From Luzula sylvatica (Eukaryota > Streptophyta > Magnoliopsida > Poales > Juncaceae): a DNA stretch of 64,000 nt. Position 1 is the stretch's first letter; each line of letters opens with the position of its first letter. Below the pieces are notes generated by a model that was not told the DNA's origin, made no database searches, and saw nothing but the letters and a program-made list of their open reading frames with translations. Location of the stretch: NCBI GenBank assembly GCA_946800325.1, contig OX326956.1, forward strand, positions 74,659,087 through 74,723,086. Direction: 5' to 3'. Below are positions 24,401 through 38,687 of the stretch, piece after piece. Both the position numbers and the translations under genes were made by a program.

Positions 24401-27400
24401 AATTTGGTGAAAAGATATGTTGTAAAAGATACGATACAAATGATCTAAAAACATGTTATTTGAACTCCTCAAAGCGTTGAAATCTTGTTTTGAATCGAAA
24501 AACAAACTTTCTTAGTGTTTGTGAAATTTGGTGAAAAGTTATGTACTAAAAGATACGATACAAATCATCTAAAAACACGTTATTTGAACTCCTCAAAGCG
24601 TTCAAATCTGGTTTTCAATCGAAAAATAAACTTTCTTAGTGTTTGTGAACTTGGGTGAAAAGTTATGTACTAAAAGATACGATACAAATGATCTAAAAAC
24701 ATGTTATTTGACCTCCTCAAAGCGTTAAAATCTTGTTTTGAATCGGAAAACAAACTTTCTTAGTGTTTGTGAAATTTGGTGAAAAGTTATGTAGTAAAAG
24801 ATACGATACAAATGATCTAAAACATGTTATTTGAACTCCTCAAAGCGTTGAAATCTTGTTTTGAATCGAAAAACAAACTTTCTTAGTGTTTGTGAAATTT
24901 GGTGAAAAGTTATGTAGTAAAACATACGATACAAATGATCTAAAAACATGTTATTTGAACTCCTCAAAGCGTTAAAATCTTGTTTTGAATCGAAAAACAA
25001 ACTTTCTTAGTGTTTGTGAAATTTGGTGAAAAGTTATGTAGTAAAAGATACGATACAAATGATCTTAAAACATGTTATTTGAACTCCTCAAAGCGTTAAA
25101 ATCTTGTTTTGAATCGAAAAACAAACTTTCTTAGTGTTTGTGAAATTTGGTGAAAAGTTATGTAGTAAAAGATACGATACAAATGATCTAAAAACATGTT
25201 ATTTGAACTCCTCAAAGCGTTAAAATCTTGTTTTGAATCGAAAAACAAACTTTCTTAGTGTGTGTGACATTTGGTGAAAAGTTATGTACTAAAAGATACG
25301 ATACAAATGATCTAAAAACATGTTATTTCAACTCCACAAAGCGTTAAAATCTTGTTTTGAATCGAAAAACAAACTTTCTTAGTGTTTGTGAAATTTGGTG
25401 AAAAGTTAAGTAGTAAAAGATACGATACAAATGATCTAAAAACATGTTATTTGAACTCCTCAAAGCGTTAAAATCTTGTTTTGAATCGAAAAACAAACTT
25501 TCTTAGTGTTTGTGAAATTTGGTGAAAAGTTATGTAGTAAAAGATACGATACAAATGATCTAAAAACATGTTATTTGAACTCCTCAAAGCGTTAAAATCT
25601 TGTTTTGAATCGAAAAACAAACTTTCTTAGTGTGTGTGACATTTGGTGAAAAGTTATGTACTAAAAGATACGATACAAATGATCTAAAAACATGTTATTT
25701 GAACTCCACAAAGCGTTAAAATCTTGTTTTGAATCGAAAAACAAACTTTCTTAGTGTTTGTGAAATTTGGTGAAAAGTTATATAGTAATAGATACAATAC
25801 AAATAATCTAAAAACATGTTATTTGAACTCCTCAAAGCGTTCAAATCTTGTTTTGAATCGAAAAACAAACTTTCTTAGTGTTTGCGAAATTTGGTGAAAA
25901 GTTATGTAGTAATTGATACGATACAAATGATTTAAAAACATGTTATTTGAACTCCTCAAAACGTTCAAATCTTGTTTTGAATCGAAAAACAAACTTTCTT
26001 AGTGTTTGTGAAATTTGGTGAAAAGTTATGTAGTAAAAGACACGATACAAATGATCTAAAAACATGTTATTTGAACTCCTCAAAGCGTTAAAATCTTGTT
26101 TTGAATCAAAAAACATACTGTCTTAGTGTTTGTGAAATTTGGTGAAAAGTTATGTACTAAAAGATACGATACAAATGATCTAAAAACACGTTATTTGAAC
26201 TCCTCAAAGCGTTAAAGTCTGGTTTTGAATCGAAAAACAAATTTTCTTAGTGTTTGTGAAATTTGGTGAAAAGTTATGTACTAAAAGATACGATACAAAT
26301 GATCAAAAAACATGTTATTTGAACTCCTCAAAGCGTTAAAATCTTGTTTTGAATCGGAAAACAAACTTTCTTAGTGTTTGTGAAATTTGGTGAAAAGATA
26401 TGTTGTAAAAGATACGATACAAATGATCTAAAAACATGTTATTTGAACTCCTCAAAGCGTTGAAATCTTGTTTTGAATCGAAAAACAAACTTTCTTAGTG
26501 TTTGTGAAATTTGGTGAAAAGTTATGTACTAAAAGATACGATACAAATGATCTAAAAACACGTTATTTAAACTCCTCAAAGCGTTCAAATCTGGTTTTGA
26601 ATCGAAAAATAAACTTTCTTAGTGTTTGTGAACTTGGGTGAAAAGTTATGTACTAAAAGATACGATACAAATGATCTAAAAACATGTTATTTGACCTCCT
26701 CAAAGCGTTAAAATCTTGTTTTGAATCGGAAAACAAACTTTCTTAGTGTTTGTGAAATTTGGTGAAAAGTTAAGTAGTAAAAGATACGATACAAATGATC
26801 TAAAAACATGTTATTTGAACTCCTCAAAGCGTTGAAATCTTGTTTTGAATCGAAAAACAAACTTTCTTAGTGTTTGTGAAATTTGGTGAAAAGTTATGTA
26901 GTAAAACATACGATACAAATGATCTAAAAACATGTTATTTGAACTCCTCAAAGCGTTAAAATCTTGTTTTGAATCGAAAAACAAACTTTCTTAGTGTTTG
27001 TGAAATTTGGTGAAAAGTTATGTAGTAAAAGATACGATACAAATGATCTAAAAACACGTTATTTGAAATCCTCAAAGCGTTAAAATCTGGTTTTGAATCG
27101 AAAAACAAACTTTTTTAGTGTTTGTGACTTTGGTGAAAAGTTATGTACTAAAAGATACGATACAAATGATCTCAAAACATGTTATTTGAACTCCTCAAAG
27201 CGTTAAAATCTTGTTTTGAATCGAAAAACAAACTTTCTTAGTGTTTGTGAAATTTGGTGAAAAGTTATGTAGTAAAAGATACGATACAAATGATCTTAAA
27301 ACATGTTATTTGAACTCCTCAAAGCGTTAAAATCTTGTTTTGAATCGAAAAACAAACTTTCTTAGTGTTTGTGAAATTTGGTGAAAAGTTATGTAGTAAA

Positions 27401-28020
27401 AGATACGATACAAATGATCTAAAAACATGTTATTTGAACTCCTCAAAGCGTTAAAATCTTGTTTTGAATCGAAAAACAAACTTTCTTAGTGTGTGTGACA
27501 TTTGGTGAAAAGTTATGTACTAAAAGATACGATACAAATGATCTAAAAACATGTTATTTCAACTCCACAAAGCGTTAAAATCTTGTTTTGAATCGAAAAA
27601 CAAACTTTCTTAGTGTTTGTGAAATTTGGTGAAAAGTTAAGTAGTAAAAGATACGATACAAATGATCTAAAAACATGTTATTTGAACTCCTCAAAGCGTT
27701 AAAATCTTGTTTTGAATCGAAAAACAAACTTTCTTAGTGTGTGTGACATTTGGTGAAAAGTTATGTACTAAAAGATACGATACAAATGATCTAAAAACAT
27801 GTTATTTGAACTCCACAAAGCGTTAAAATCTTGTTTTGAATCGAAAAACAAACTTTCTTAGTGTTTGTGAAATTTGGTGAAAAGTTATATAGTAATAGAT
27901 ACAATACAAATAATCTAAAAACATGTTATTTGAACTCCTCAAAGCGTTCAAATCTTGTTTTGAATCGAAAAACAAACTTTCTTAGTGTTTGCGAAATTTG
28001 GTGAAAAGTTATGTAGTAAA
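21452..28020 (+). repeat. Large HOR unit B, with a two-monomer loss
   Basis: It tracks unit A at offset 6,445 up to about 25,045 and at 6,197 afterwards. The missing 248 bp are the two monomers with GAAATCCTC/CTGG/GAACTTTGG and ATCTCAAAACATG, present in A (18,600-18,850) and C (31,485-31,730). Near its end the order departs from A: GTGTGTGACATT, CCACAAAGCG, TTATATAG and AGATACAATAC/GCG run into an AGATAGG monomer at 28,021. The shared single-base deletions (ATCTAAAACATG, TTTGATCAAA) show descent from the same ancestor. Confidence 0.8.
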
Positions 28021-30004
28021 AGATAGGATACAAATGATCTAAAAACATGTTATTTGAACTCCACAACGCGTTAAAATCTTGTTTTGAATCGAAAAACAAA
28101 CTTTCTTAGTGTCTGTGAAATTTGGTGAAAAATTATGTAGTAAAAGATACGATACAAATGATCTTAAAAAATGTTGTTTGAACTCCTCAAAGCGTTAAAA
28201 TCTTGTTTTGAATCGAAAAACGAACTTTCTTAGTGTTTGTGAAATTTGGTGAAAAGTTATGTACTAATAGATACGATACAAATGATCTAAAAACACGTTA
28301 TTTGAACTCCTCAAAGCGTTAAAATCTAGTTTTGAATCGAAAAACAAACTTTCTTAGTGTTTGTGAAATTTGGTGAAAAGTTATGTAATAAAAGATACGA
28401 TACAAATGATCTAAAAACATGTTATTTGAACTCCACAACGCGTTGAAATCATGTTTTGAATCGAAAAACAAACTTTCTTAGTGTTTGCGAAATTTGGTGA
28501 AAAGTTATGTAGTAAAAGATACGATACAAATGATCTGAAAACATGTTATTTGAACTCCTCAAAGCGTTAAAATCTTGTTTTGAATCGAAAAACAAACTTT
28601 CTTAGTGTTTGTGAAATTTGGTGAAAAGTTATGTAGTAAAAGATATGATACAAATGATCTAAAAACATGTTATTTGAACTCCTCAAAGCGTTAAAATCTT
28701 GTTTTGAATCGAAAAACAAACTTTCTTAGAGTTTGTGAAATTTGGTGAAAAGTTATGTACTAAAAGATACGATTCAAATGTTCTAAAAACATGTTATTTG
28801 AACTCCTCAAAGCGTTAAAATCTTGTTTTGAATCGAAAAACAAACTTTCTTAGTGTTTGCGAAATTTGGTGAAAAGTTATGTACTAAAAGATACGATACA
28901 AATGATCTAAAAACACGTTATTTGAACTCCTCATAGCGTTAAAATCTAGTTTTGAATCGAAAAACAAACTTTCTTAGTGTTTGTGAAATTTGGTGAAAAG
29001 TTATGTACTAAAAGATACGATACAAATGATCTAAAAACATGTTATTTGAACTCCACAACGCGTTAAAATCTTGTTTTGAATCGAAAAACAAACTTTCTTA
29101 GTGTCTGTGAAATTTGGTGAAAAATTATGTAGTAAATGATACGACACAAATGATCTTAAAAAATGATGTTTGAACTCCTCAAAGCGTTAAAATCTTGTTT
29201 TGAATCGAAAAACAAACTTTCTTAGTGTTTGTGAAATTTGGTGAAAAGTTATGTACTAATAGATACGATACAAATGATCTAAAAACACGTTATTTGAACT
29301 CCTCAAAGCGTTAAAATCTAGTTTTGAATCGAAAAACAAACTTTCTTAGTGTTTGTGAAATTTGGTGAAAAGTTATGTACTAAAAGATACGATACAAATG
29401 ATCTAAAAACATGTTATTTGAACTCCACAACGCGTTAAAATCTTGTTTTGAATCGAAAAACAAACTTTCTTAGTGTTTGTGAAATTTGGTGAAAAGTTAT
29501 GTAGTAAAAGATACGATACAAATGATCAAAAAACATGTTATTTGAACTTCTCAAAGCGTTAAAATCTTGTTTTGAATCGAAAAACAAACTTTCTTAGTGT
29601 TTGGGAAATTTGGTGAAAAGTTATGTACTAATAGATACGATACAAATGATCTAAAAACATGTTATTTGAACTCCTCAAAGCGTTCAAATCTTGTTTTGAA
29701 TCGAAAAACAAACTTTCTTAGTGTTTGCGAAATTTGGTGAAAAGTTATGTACTAATAGATACGATACAAATGATCTAAAAACACGTTATTTGAACTCCTC
29801 AAAGCGTTAAAATCTAGTTTTGAATCGAAAAACAAACTTTCTTAGTGTTTGTGAAATTTGGTGAAAAGTTATGTAATAAAGGATACGATACAAATGATCT
29901 AAAAACATGTTATTTGAACTCCACAACGCGTTGAAATCATGTTTTGAATCGAAAAACAAACTTTCTTAGTGTTTGCGAAATTTGGTGAAAAGTTATGTAG
30001 TAAA

Positions 30005-30251
30005 AGATACGATACAAATGATCTAAAAACATGTTATTTGAACTCCTCAAAGCGTTAAAATCTTGTTTTGATCAAATAACAAACTTTCTTAGTGTTTGTG
30101 AAATTTGGTGAAAAGTTATGTACTAAAAGATACGATACAAATGATCTAAAAACATGTTATTTGAACTCCTCAAAGCGTTAAAATCTTGTTTTGAATCGAA
30201 AAACAAAGTTTCTTAGTGTTTGCGAAATTTGGTGAAAAGTTATGTAGTAAA
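30005..30251 (+). repeat. 247-bp tandem duplication, first copy
   Basis: A 123-bp monomer containing TTTGATCAAATAAC is followed by a 124-bp monomer containing ACAAAGTTTCTTAG and GTTTGCG. The pair is repeated directly at 30,252-30,498. Units A and B have it once. This is a private event of unit C. Confidence 0.9.
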
Positions 30252-30498
30252 AGATACGATACAAATGATCTAAAAACATGTTATTTGAACTCCTCAAAGC
30301 GTTAAAATCTTGTTTTGATCAAATAACAAACTTTCTTAGTGTTTGTGAAATTTGGTGAAAAGTTATGTACTAAAAGATACGATACAAATGATCTAAAAAC
30401 ATGTTATTTGAACTCCTCAAAGCGTTAAAATCTTGTTTTGAATCGAAAAACAAAGTTTCTTAGTGTTTGCGAAATTTGGTGAAAAGTTATGTAGTAAA
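30252..30498 (+). repeat. 247-bp tandem duplication, second copy
   Basis: I see no difference from 30,005-30,251 apart from the base context after it (AGACACG follows here, AGATACG there). Both copies keep the one-base deletion that shortens the first monomer to 123 bp. Confidence 0.9.
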
Positions 30499-33400
30499 AG
30501 ACACGATACAAATGATCTAAAAACATGTTATTTGAACTCCTCAAAGCGTTAAAATCTTGTTTTGAATCAAAAAACATACTGTCTTAGTGTTTGTGAAATT
30601 TGGTGAAAAGTTATGTACTAAAAGATACGATACAAATGATCTAAAAACACGTTATTTGAACTCCTCAAAGCGTTAAAGTCTGGTTTTGAATCGAAAAACA
30701 AATTTTCTTAGTGTTTGTGAAATTTGGTGAAAAGTTATGTACTAAAAGATACGATACAAATGATCAAAAAACATGTTATTTGAACTCCTCAAAGCGTTAA
30801 AATCTTGTTTTGAATCGGAAAACAAACTTTCTTAGTGTTTGTGAAATTTGGTGAAAAGATATGTTGTAAAAGATACGATACAAATGATCTAAAAACATGT
30901 TATTTGAACTCCTCAAAGCGTTGAAATCTTGTTTTGAATCGAAAAACAAACTTTCTTAGTGTTTGTGAAATTTGGTGAAAAGTTATGTACTAAAAGATAC
31001 GATACAAATCATCTAAAAACACGTTATTTGAACTCCTCAAAGCGTTCAAATCTGGTTTTGAATCGAAAAATAAACTTTCTTAGTGTTTGTGAACTTGGGT
31101 GAAAAGTTATGTACTAAAAGATACGATACAAATGATCTAAAAACATGTTATTTGACCTCCTCAAAGCGTTAAAATCTTGTTTTGAATCGGAAAACAAACT
31201 TTCTTAGTGTTTGTGAAATTTGGTGAAAAGTTATGTAGTAAAAGATACGATACAAATGATCTAAAACATGTTATTTGAACTCCTCAAAGCGTTGAAATCT
31301 TGTTTTGAATCGAAAAACAAACTTTCTTAGTGTTTGTGAAATTTGGTGAAAAGTTATGTAGTAAAACATACGATACAAATGATCTAAAAACATGTTATTT
31401 GAACTCCTCAAAGCGTTAAAATCTTGTTTTGAATCGAAAAACAAACTTTCTTAGTGTTTGTGAAATTTGGTGAAAAGTTATGTAGTAAAAGATACGATAC
31501 AAATGATCTAAAAACACGTTATTTGAAATCCTCAAAGCGTTAAAATCTGGTTTTGAATCGAAAAACAAACTTTTTTAGTGTTTGTGAACTTTGGTGAAAA
31601 GTTATGTACTAAAAGATACGATACAAATGATCTCAAAACATGTTATTTGAACTCATCAAAGCGTTAAAATCTTGTTTTGAATCGAAAAACAAACTTTCTT
31701 AGTGTTTGTGAAATTTGGTGAAAAGTTATGTAGGAAAAGATACGATACAAATGATCTTAAAACATGTTATTTGAACTCCTCAAAGCGTTAAAATCTTGTT
31801 TTGAATCGAAAAACAAACTTTCTTAGTGTTTGTGAAATTTGGTGAAAAGTTATGTAGTAAAAGATACGATACAAATGATCTAAAAACATGTTATTTGAAC
31901 TCCTCAAAGCGTTAAAATCTTGTTTTGAATCGAAAAACAAACTTTCTTAGTGTGTGTGACATTTGGTGAAAAGTTATGTACTAAAAGATACGATACAAAT
32001 GATCTAAAAACATGTTATTTCAACTCCACAAAGCGTTAAAATCTTGTTTTGAATCGAAAAACAAACTTTCTTAGTGTTTGTGAAATTTGGTGAAAAGTTA
32101 AGTAGTAAAAGATACGATACAAATGATCTAAAAACATGTTATTTGAACTCCTCAAAGCGTTAAAATCTTGTTTTGAATCGAAAAACAAACTTTCTTAGTG
32201 TTTGTGAAATTTGGTGAAAAGTTATGTAGTAAAAGATACGATACAAATGATCTAAAAACATGTTATTTGAACTCCTCAAAGCGTTAAAATCTTGTTTTGA
32301 ATCGAAAAACAAACTTTCTTAGTGTGTGTGACATTTGGTGAAAAGTTATGTACTAAAAGATACGATACAAATGATCTAAAAACATGTTATTTGAACTCCA
32401 CAAAGCGTTAAAATCTTGTTTTGAATCGAAAAACAAACTTTCTTAGTGTTTGTGAAATTTGGTGAAAAGTTATATAGTAATAGATACAATACAAATAATC
32501 TAAAAACATGTTATTTGAACTCCTCAAAGCGTTCAAATCTTGTTTTGAATCGAAAAACAAACTTTCTTAGTGTTTGCGAAATTTGGTGAAAAGTTATGTA
32601 GTAATTGATACGATACAAATGATTTAAAAACATGTTATTTGAACTCCTCAAAACGTTCAAATCTTGTTTTGAATCGAAAAACAAACTTTCTTAGTGTTTG
32701 TGAAATTTGGTGAAAAGTTATGTAGTAAAAGACACGATACAAATGATCTAAAAACATGTTATTTGAACTCCTCAAAGCGTTAAAATCTTGTTTTGAATCA
32801 AAAAACATACTGTCTTAGTGTTTGTGAAATTTGGTGAAAAGTTATGTACTAAAAGATACGATACAAATGATCTAAAAACACGTTATTTGAACTCCTCAAA
32901 GCGTTAAAGTCTGGTTTTGAATCGAAAAACAAATTTTCTTAGTGTTTGTGAAATTTGGTGAAAAGTTATGTACTAAAAGATACGATACAAATGATCAAAA
33001 AACATGTTATTTGAACTCCTCAAAGCGTTAAAATCTTGTTTTGAATCGGAAAACAAACTTTCTTAGTGTTTGTGAAATTTGGTGAAAAGATATGTTGTAA
33101 AAGATACGATACAAATGATCTAAAAACATGTTATTTGAACTCCTCAAAGCGTTGAAATCTTGTTTTGAATCGAAAAACAAACTTTCTTAGTGTTTGTGAA
33201 ATTTGGTGAAAAGTTATGTACTAAAAGATACGATACAAATGATCTAAAAACACGTTATTTAAACTCCTCAAAGCGTTCAAATCTGGTTTTGAATCGAAAA
33301 ATAAACTTTCTTAGTGTTTGTGAACTTGGGTGAAAAGTTATGTACTAAAAGATACGATACAAATGATCTAAAAACATGTTATTTGACCTCCTCAAAGCGT

Positions 33401-35959
33401 TAAAATCTTGTTTTGAATCGGAAAACAAACTTTCTTAGTGTTTGTGAAATTTGGTGAAAAGTTAAGTAGTAAAAGATACGATACAAATGATCTAAAAACA
33501 TGTTATTTGAACTCCTCAAAGCGTTGAAATCTTGTTTTGAATCGAAAAACAAACTTTCTTAGTGTTTGTGAAATTTGGTGAAAAGTTATGTAGTAAAACA
33601 TACGATACAAATGATCTAAAAACATGTTATTTGAACTCCTCAAAGCGTTAAAATCTTGTTTTGAATCGAAAAACAAACTTTCTTAGTGTTTGTGAAATTT
33701 GGTGAAAAGTTATGTAGTAAAAGATACGATACAAATGATCTAAAAACACGTTATTTGAAATCCTCAAAGCGTTAAAATCTGGTTTTGAATCGAAAAACAA
33801 ACTTTTTTAGTGTTTGTGACTTTGGTGAAAAGTTATGTACTAAAAGATACGATACAAATGATCTCAAAACATGTTATTTGAACTCCTCAAAGCGTTAAAA
33901 TCTTGTTTTGAATCGAAAAACAAACTTTCTTAGTGTTTGTGAAATTTGGTGAAAAGTTATGTAGTAAAAGATACGATACAAATGATCTTAAAACATGTTA
34001 TTTGAACTCCTCAAAGCGTTAAAATCTTGTTTTGAATCGAAAAACAAACTTTCTTAGTGTTTGTGAAATTTGGTGAAAAGTTATGTAGTAAAAGATACGA
34101 TACAAATGATCTAAAACCATGTTATTTGAACTCCTCAAAGCGTTAAAATCTTGTTTTGAATCGAAAAACAAACTTTCTTAGTGTGTGTGACATTTGGTGA
34201 AAAGTTATGTACTAAAAGATACGATACAAATGATCTAAAAACATGTTATTTCAACTCCACAAAGCGTTAAAATCTTGTTTTGAATCGAAAAACAAACTTT
34301 CTTAGTGTTTGTGAAATTTGGTGAAAAGTTAAGTAGTAAAAGATACGATACAAATGATCTAAAAACATGTTATTTGAACTCCTCAAAGCGTTAAAATCTT
34401 GTTTTGAATCGAAAAACAAACTTTCTTAGTGTGTGTGACATTTGGTGAAAAGTTATGTACTAAAAGATACGATACAAATGATCTAAAAACATGTTATTTG
34501 AACTCCACAAAGCGTTAAAATCTTGTTTTGAATCGAAAAACAAACTTTCTTAGTGTTTGTGAAATTTGGTGAAAAGTTATATAGTAATAGATACAATACA
34601 AATAATCTAAAAACATGTTATTTGAACTCCTCAAAGCGTTCAAATCTTGTTTTGAATCGAAAAACAAACTTTCTTAGTGTTTGCGAAATTTGGTGAAAAG
34701 TTATGTAGTAATTGATACGATACAAATGATCTAAAAACATGTTATTTGAACTCCTCAAAACGTTCAAATCTTGTTTTGAATCGAAAAACAAACTTTCTTA
34801 GTGTTTGTGAAATTTGGTGAAAAGTTATGTACTAAAAGATACGATACAAATGATCTAAAAACATGTTATTTGAACTCCTCAAAGCGTTAAAATCTTGTTT
34901 TGAATCGACAAACAAACTTTCTTAGTGTTTGCGAAATTTGGTGAAAAGTTATGTAGTAATAGATACAATACAAATGATCTAAAAACATGTTATTTGAACT
35001 CCACAACGCGTCAAAATCTTGTTTTGAATCGAAAAACAAAATTTCATAGTGTTTGTGAAATTTGGTGAAAAGTTATGTACTAAAAGATATGATACAAATG
35101 ATCTAAAAACAAGTTATTTGAACTCCTCAAAGCGTTAAAATCTTGTTTTGAATCGAAAAACAAACTTTCTTAGTGTTTGCGAAATTTGGTGAAAAGTTAT
35201 GTACTAAAAGATACGATACAAATGATCTAAAAACATGTTATTCGAACTCCTCAAAGCGTTCAAATCTTGTTTTGAATCGAAAAACAAACTTTCTTAGTGT
35301 TTGTGAAATTTGGTGAAAAGTCATGTAGTAGAAGATACGATACAAATGGTCTAAAAACATGTTATTTGAACTCCTCAAAGCGTTAAAATCTCGTTTTGAA
35401 TCGAAAAACAAACTTTCTTAGTGTTTGTGAAATTTGGTGAAAAGTTATGTAGTAAAAGATACGATACAAATGATCTAAAAACATGTTATTTGAACTCCTC
35501 AAAGCGTTAAAATCTTGTTTTGAATCGAAAAACAAACTTTCTTAGTGTGTGTGACATTTGGTGAAAAGTTATGTACTAAAAGATACGATACAAATGATCT
35601 AAAAACATGTTATTTGAACTCCACAAAGCGTTAAAATCCTGTTTTGAATCGAAAAACAAACTTTCTTAGTGTTTGTGAAATTTGGTGAAAAGTTATGTAG
35701 TAATAGATACGATACAAATAATCTAAAAACTTGTTATTTGAACTCCTCAAAGCGTTAAAATCTTGTTTTGAATCGAAAAACAAACTTTCTTAGTGTGTGT
35801 GAAATTTGGTGAAAAGTTATGTAGTAAAACATACGATACAAATGATCTAAAAACATGTTATTTGAACTCCTCAAAGCGTTAAAATCTTGTTTTGAATCGA
35901 AAAACAAACTTTCTTAGTGTTTGTGAAATTTGGTGAAAAGTTATGTAGTAAAAGATACG

Positions 35960-37323
35960 ATACAAATGATCTAAAAACATGTTATTTGAACTCCTCAAAG
36001 CGTTAAAATCTTGTTTTGAATCGAAAAACAAACTTTCTTAGTGTTTGTGACATTTGGTGAAAAGTTATGTACTAAAAGATACGATGCAAATGATCTAAAA
36101 ACATGTTATTTGAACTCCACAAAGCGTTAAAATCTTGTTTTGAATCGAAAAACAAACTTTCTTAGTGTTTGTGAAATTTGTTGAAAAGTTAAGTAGTAAA
36201 AGATACGATACAAATGATCTAAATACATGTTATTTGAACTCCTCAAAGCGTTAAAATCTTGTTTTGAATCGAAAAACAAACTTTCTTAGTGTTTGCGAAA
36301 TTTGGTGAAAAGTTATGTAGTAAAAGATACGATACAAATGATCTAAAAACACGTTATTCGAACTCCTCAAAGCGTTAAAATCTGGTTTTGAATCGAAAAA
36401 CAAACTTTTTTAGTGTTTGTGAACTTTGGTGAAAAGTTATGTACTAAAAGATACGATACAAATGGTCTAAAAACATGTTATTTGAACTCCTCAAAGCGTT
36501 AAAATCTTGTTTTGAATCGAAAAACAAACTTTCTTAGTGTTTGTGAAATTTGGTGAAAAGTTATGTAGTAAAAGATACGATACAAATGATCTAAAAACAT
36601 GTTATTTGAACTCCTCAAAGCGTTAAAATCTTGTTTTGAATCGAAAAACAAACTTTCTTAGTGTTTGGGAAATTTGGTGAAAAGTTATGTAGTAAAAGAT
36701 ACGATACAAATGATCTAAAAACATGTTATTTGAACTCCTCAAAGCGTTCAAATCTTGTTTTGAATCGAAAAACAAACTTTCTTAGTGTTTGTGAAATTTG
36801 GTGAAAAGTTATGTACTAAAAGATACGATACAAATGATCTAAAAACACGTTATTTGAACTCCTCAAAGCGTTAAAATCTAGTTTTGAATCGAAAAACAAA
36901 CTTTCTTAGTGTTTGTGAAATTTGGTGAAAAGTTATGTACTAAAAGATACGATACAGATGATCTAAAAACATGTTATTTGAACTCCACAATGCGTTAAAA
37001 TCTTGTTTTGAATCGGAAAACAAACTTTCTTAGTGTTTGTGAAATTTGGTGAAAAGTTATGTAGTAAAAGATACGATACAAATGATCTAAAAACATGTTA
37101 TTTGAACTCCTCAAAGCGTTAAAATCTTGTTTTGAATCGAAAAACAAAATTTCTTAGTGTTTGTGAAATTTGGTGAAAAGTTATGTAGTAAAAGATACGA
37201 TACAAATGATCTAAAAACATGTTATTTGAACTCCTCAAAGCGTTAAAATCTTGTTTTGAATCGAAAAACAAACTTTCTTAGTGTTTGTGAAATTTGGTGA
37301 AAAGTTATGAAGTAAAAGATACG
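35960..37323 (+). repeat. 11-monomer HOR (1,364 bp), first copy
   Basis: Anchored by AGATACGATGC at 36,077. The order then runs TTGTTGAAAAGTTAAG, AAATACATG/GCG, ACACG-TTATTCGAA/CTGG/GAACTTTGG, CAAATGGTCT, ACATG, GTTTGGG, TTCAAATC, ACACG/CTAG, ATACAGATG with CCACAATGCG and GAATCGG, then ACATG monomers. A partial third copy closes the window (from about 63,220). Confidence 0.8.
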
Positions 37324-38687
37324 ATACAAATGATCTAAAAACATGTTATTTGAACTCCTCAAAGCGTTAAAATCTTGTTTTGAATCGAAAAACAAACTTT
37401 CTTAGTGTGTGTGACATTTGGTGAAAAGTTATGTACTAAAAGATACGATGCAAATGATCTAAAAACATGTTATTTGAACTCCACAAAGCGTTAAAATCTT
37501 GTTTTGAATCGAAAAACAAACTTTCTTAGTGTTTGTGAAATTTGTTGAAAAGTTAAGTAGTAAAAGATACGATACAAATGATCTAAATACATGTTATTTG
37601 AACTCCTCAAAGCGTTAAAATCTTGTTTTGAATCGAAAAACAAACTTTCTTAGTGTTTGCGAAATTTGGTGAAAAGTTATGTAGTAAAAGATACGATACA
37701 AATGATCTAAAAACACGTTATTCGAACTCCTCAAAGCGTTAAAATCTGGTTTTGAATCGAAAAACAAACTTTTTTAGTGTTTGTGAACTTTGGTGAAAAG
37801 TTATGTACTAAAAGATACGATACAAATGGTCTAAAAACATGTTATTTGAACTCCTCAAAGCGTTAAAATCTTGTTTTGAATCAAAAAACAAACTTTCTTA
37901 GTGTTTGTGAAATTTGGTGAAAAGTTATGTAGTAAAAGATACGATACAAATGATCTAAAAACATGTTATTTGAACTCCTCAAAGCGTTAAAATCTTGTTT
38001 TGAATCGAAAAACAAACTTTCTTAGTGTTTGGGAAATTTGGTGAAAAGTTATGTAGTAAAAGATACGATACAAATGATCTAAAAACATGTTATTTGAACT
38101 CCTCAAAGCGTTCAAATCTTGTTTTGAATCGAAAAACAAACTTTCTTAGTGTTTGTGAAATTTGGTGAAAAGTTATGTACTAAAAGACACGATACAAATG
38201 ATCTAAAAACACGTTATTTGAACTCCTCAAAGCGTTAAAATCTAGTTTTGAATCGAAAAACAAACTTTCTTAGTGTTTGTGAAATTTGGTGAAAAGTTAT
38301 GTACTAAAAGATACGATACAGATGATCTAAAAACATGTTATTTGAACTCCACAATGCGTTAAAATCTTGTTTTGAATCGGAAAACAAACTTTCTTATTGT
38401 TTGTCAAATTTGGTGAAAAGTTATGTAGTAAAAGATACGATACAAATGATCTAAAAACATGTTATTTGAACTCCTCAAAGCGTTAAAATCTTGTTTTGAA
38501 TCGAAAAACAAACTTTCTTAGTGTTTGTGAAATTTGGTGAAAAGTTATGTAGTAAAAGATACGATACAAATGATCTAAAAACATGTTATTTGAACTCCTC
38601 AAAGCGTTAAAATCTTGTTTTGAATCGAAAAACAAACTTTCTTAGTGTTTGTGAAATTTGGTGAAAAGTTATGTAGTAAAAGATACG
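37324..38687 (+). repeat. 11-monomer HOR (1,364 bp), second copy
   Basis: AGATACGATGC recurs at 37,441, exactly 1,364 bp after 36,077, and the same succession of subtypes follows. Private changes include AGACACG near 38,185, GAATCAAAAAAC near 37,881 and TTATTGTTTGTCAAA near 38,395. It ends where a 117-bp monomer begins (38,681). Confidence 0.8.

Larger units (their letters stand above)
28021..34800 (+). repeat. Large HOR unit C, with a 247-bp tandem gain
   Basis: The third copy starts at the AGATAGG monomer that corresponds to 15,379 (A) and 21,824 (B). Relative to B the offset is 6,197 at first, 6,444 after the extra monomer pair at 30,252-30,498, and 6,692 after the point where B lost two monomers. 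It ends near 34,800, where monomers with AAAACGTTC pass into sequence absent from A and B (GAATCGACAAAC, then CCACAACGCGTCAAAATC). Confidence 0.8.
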
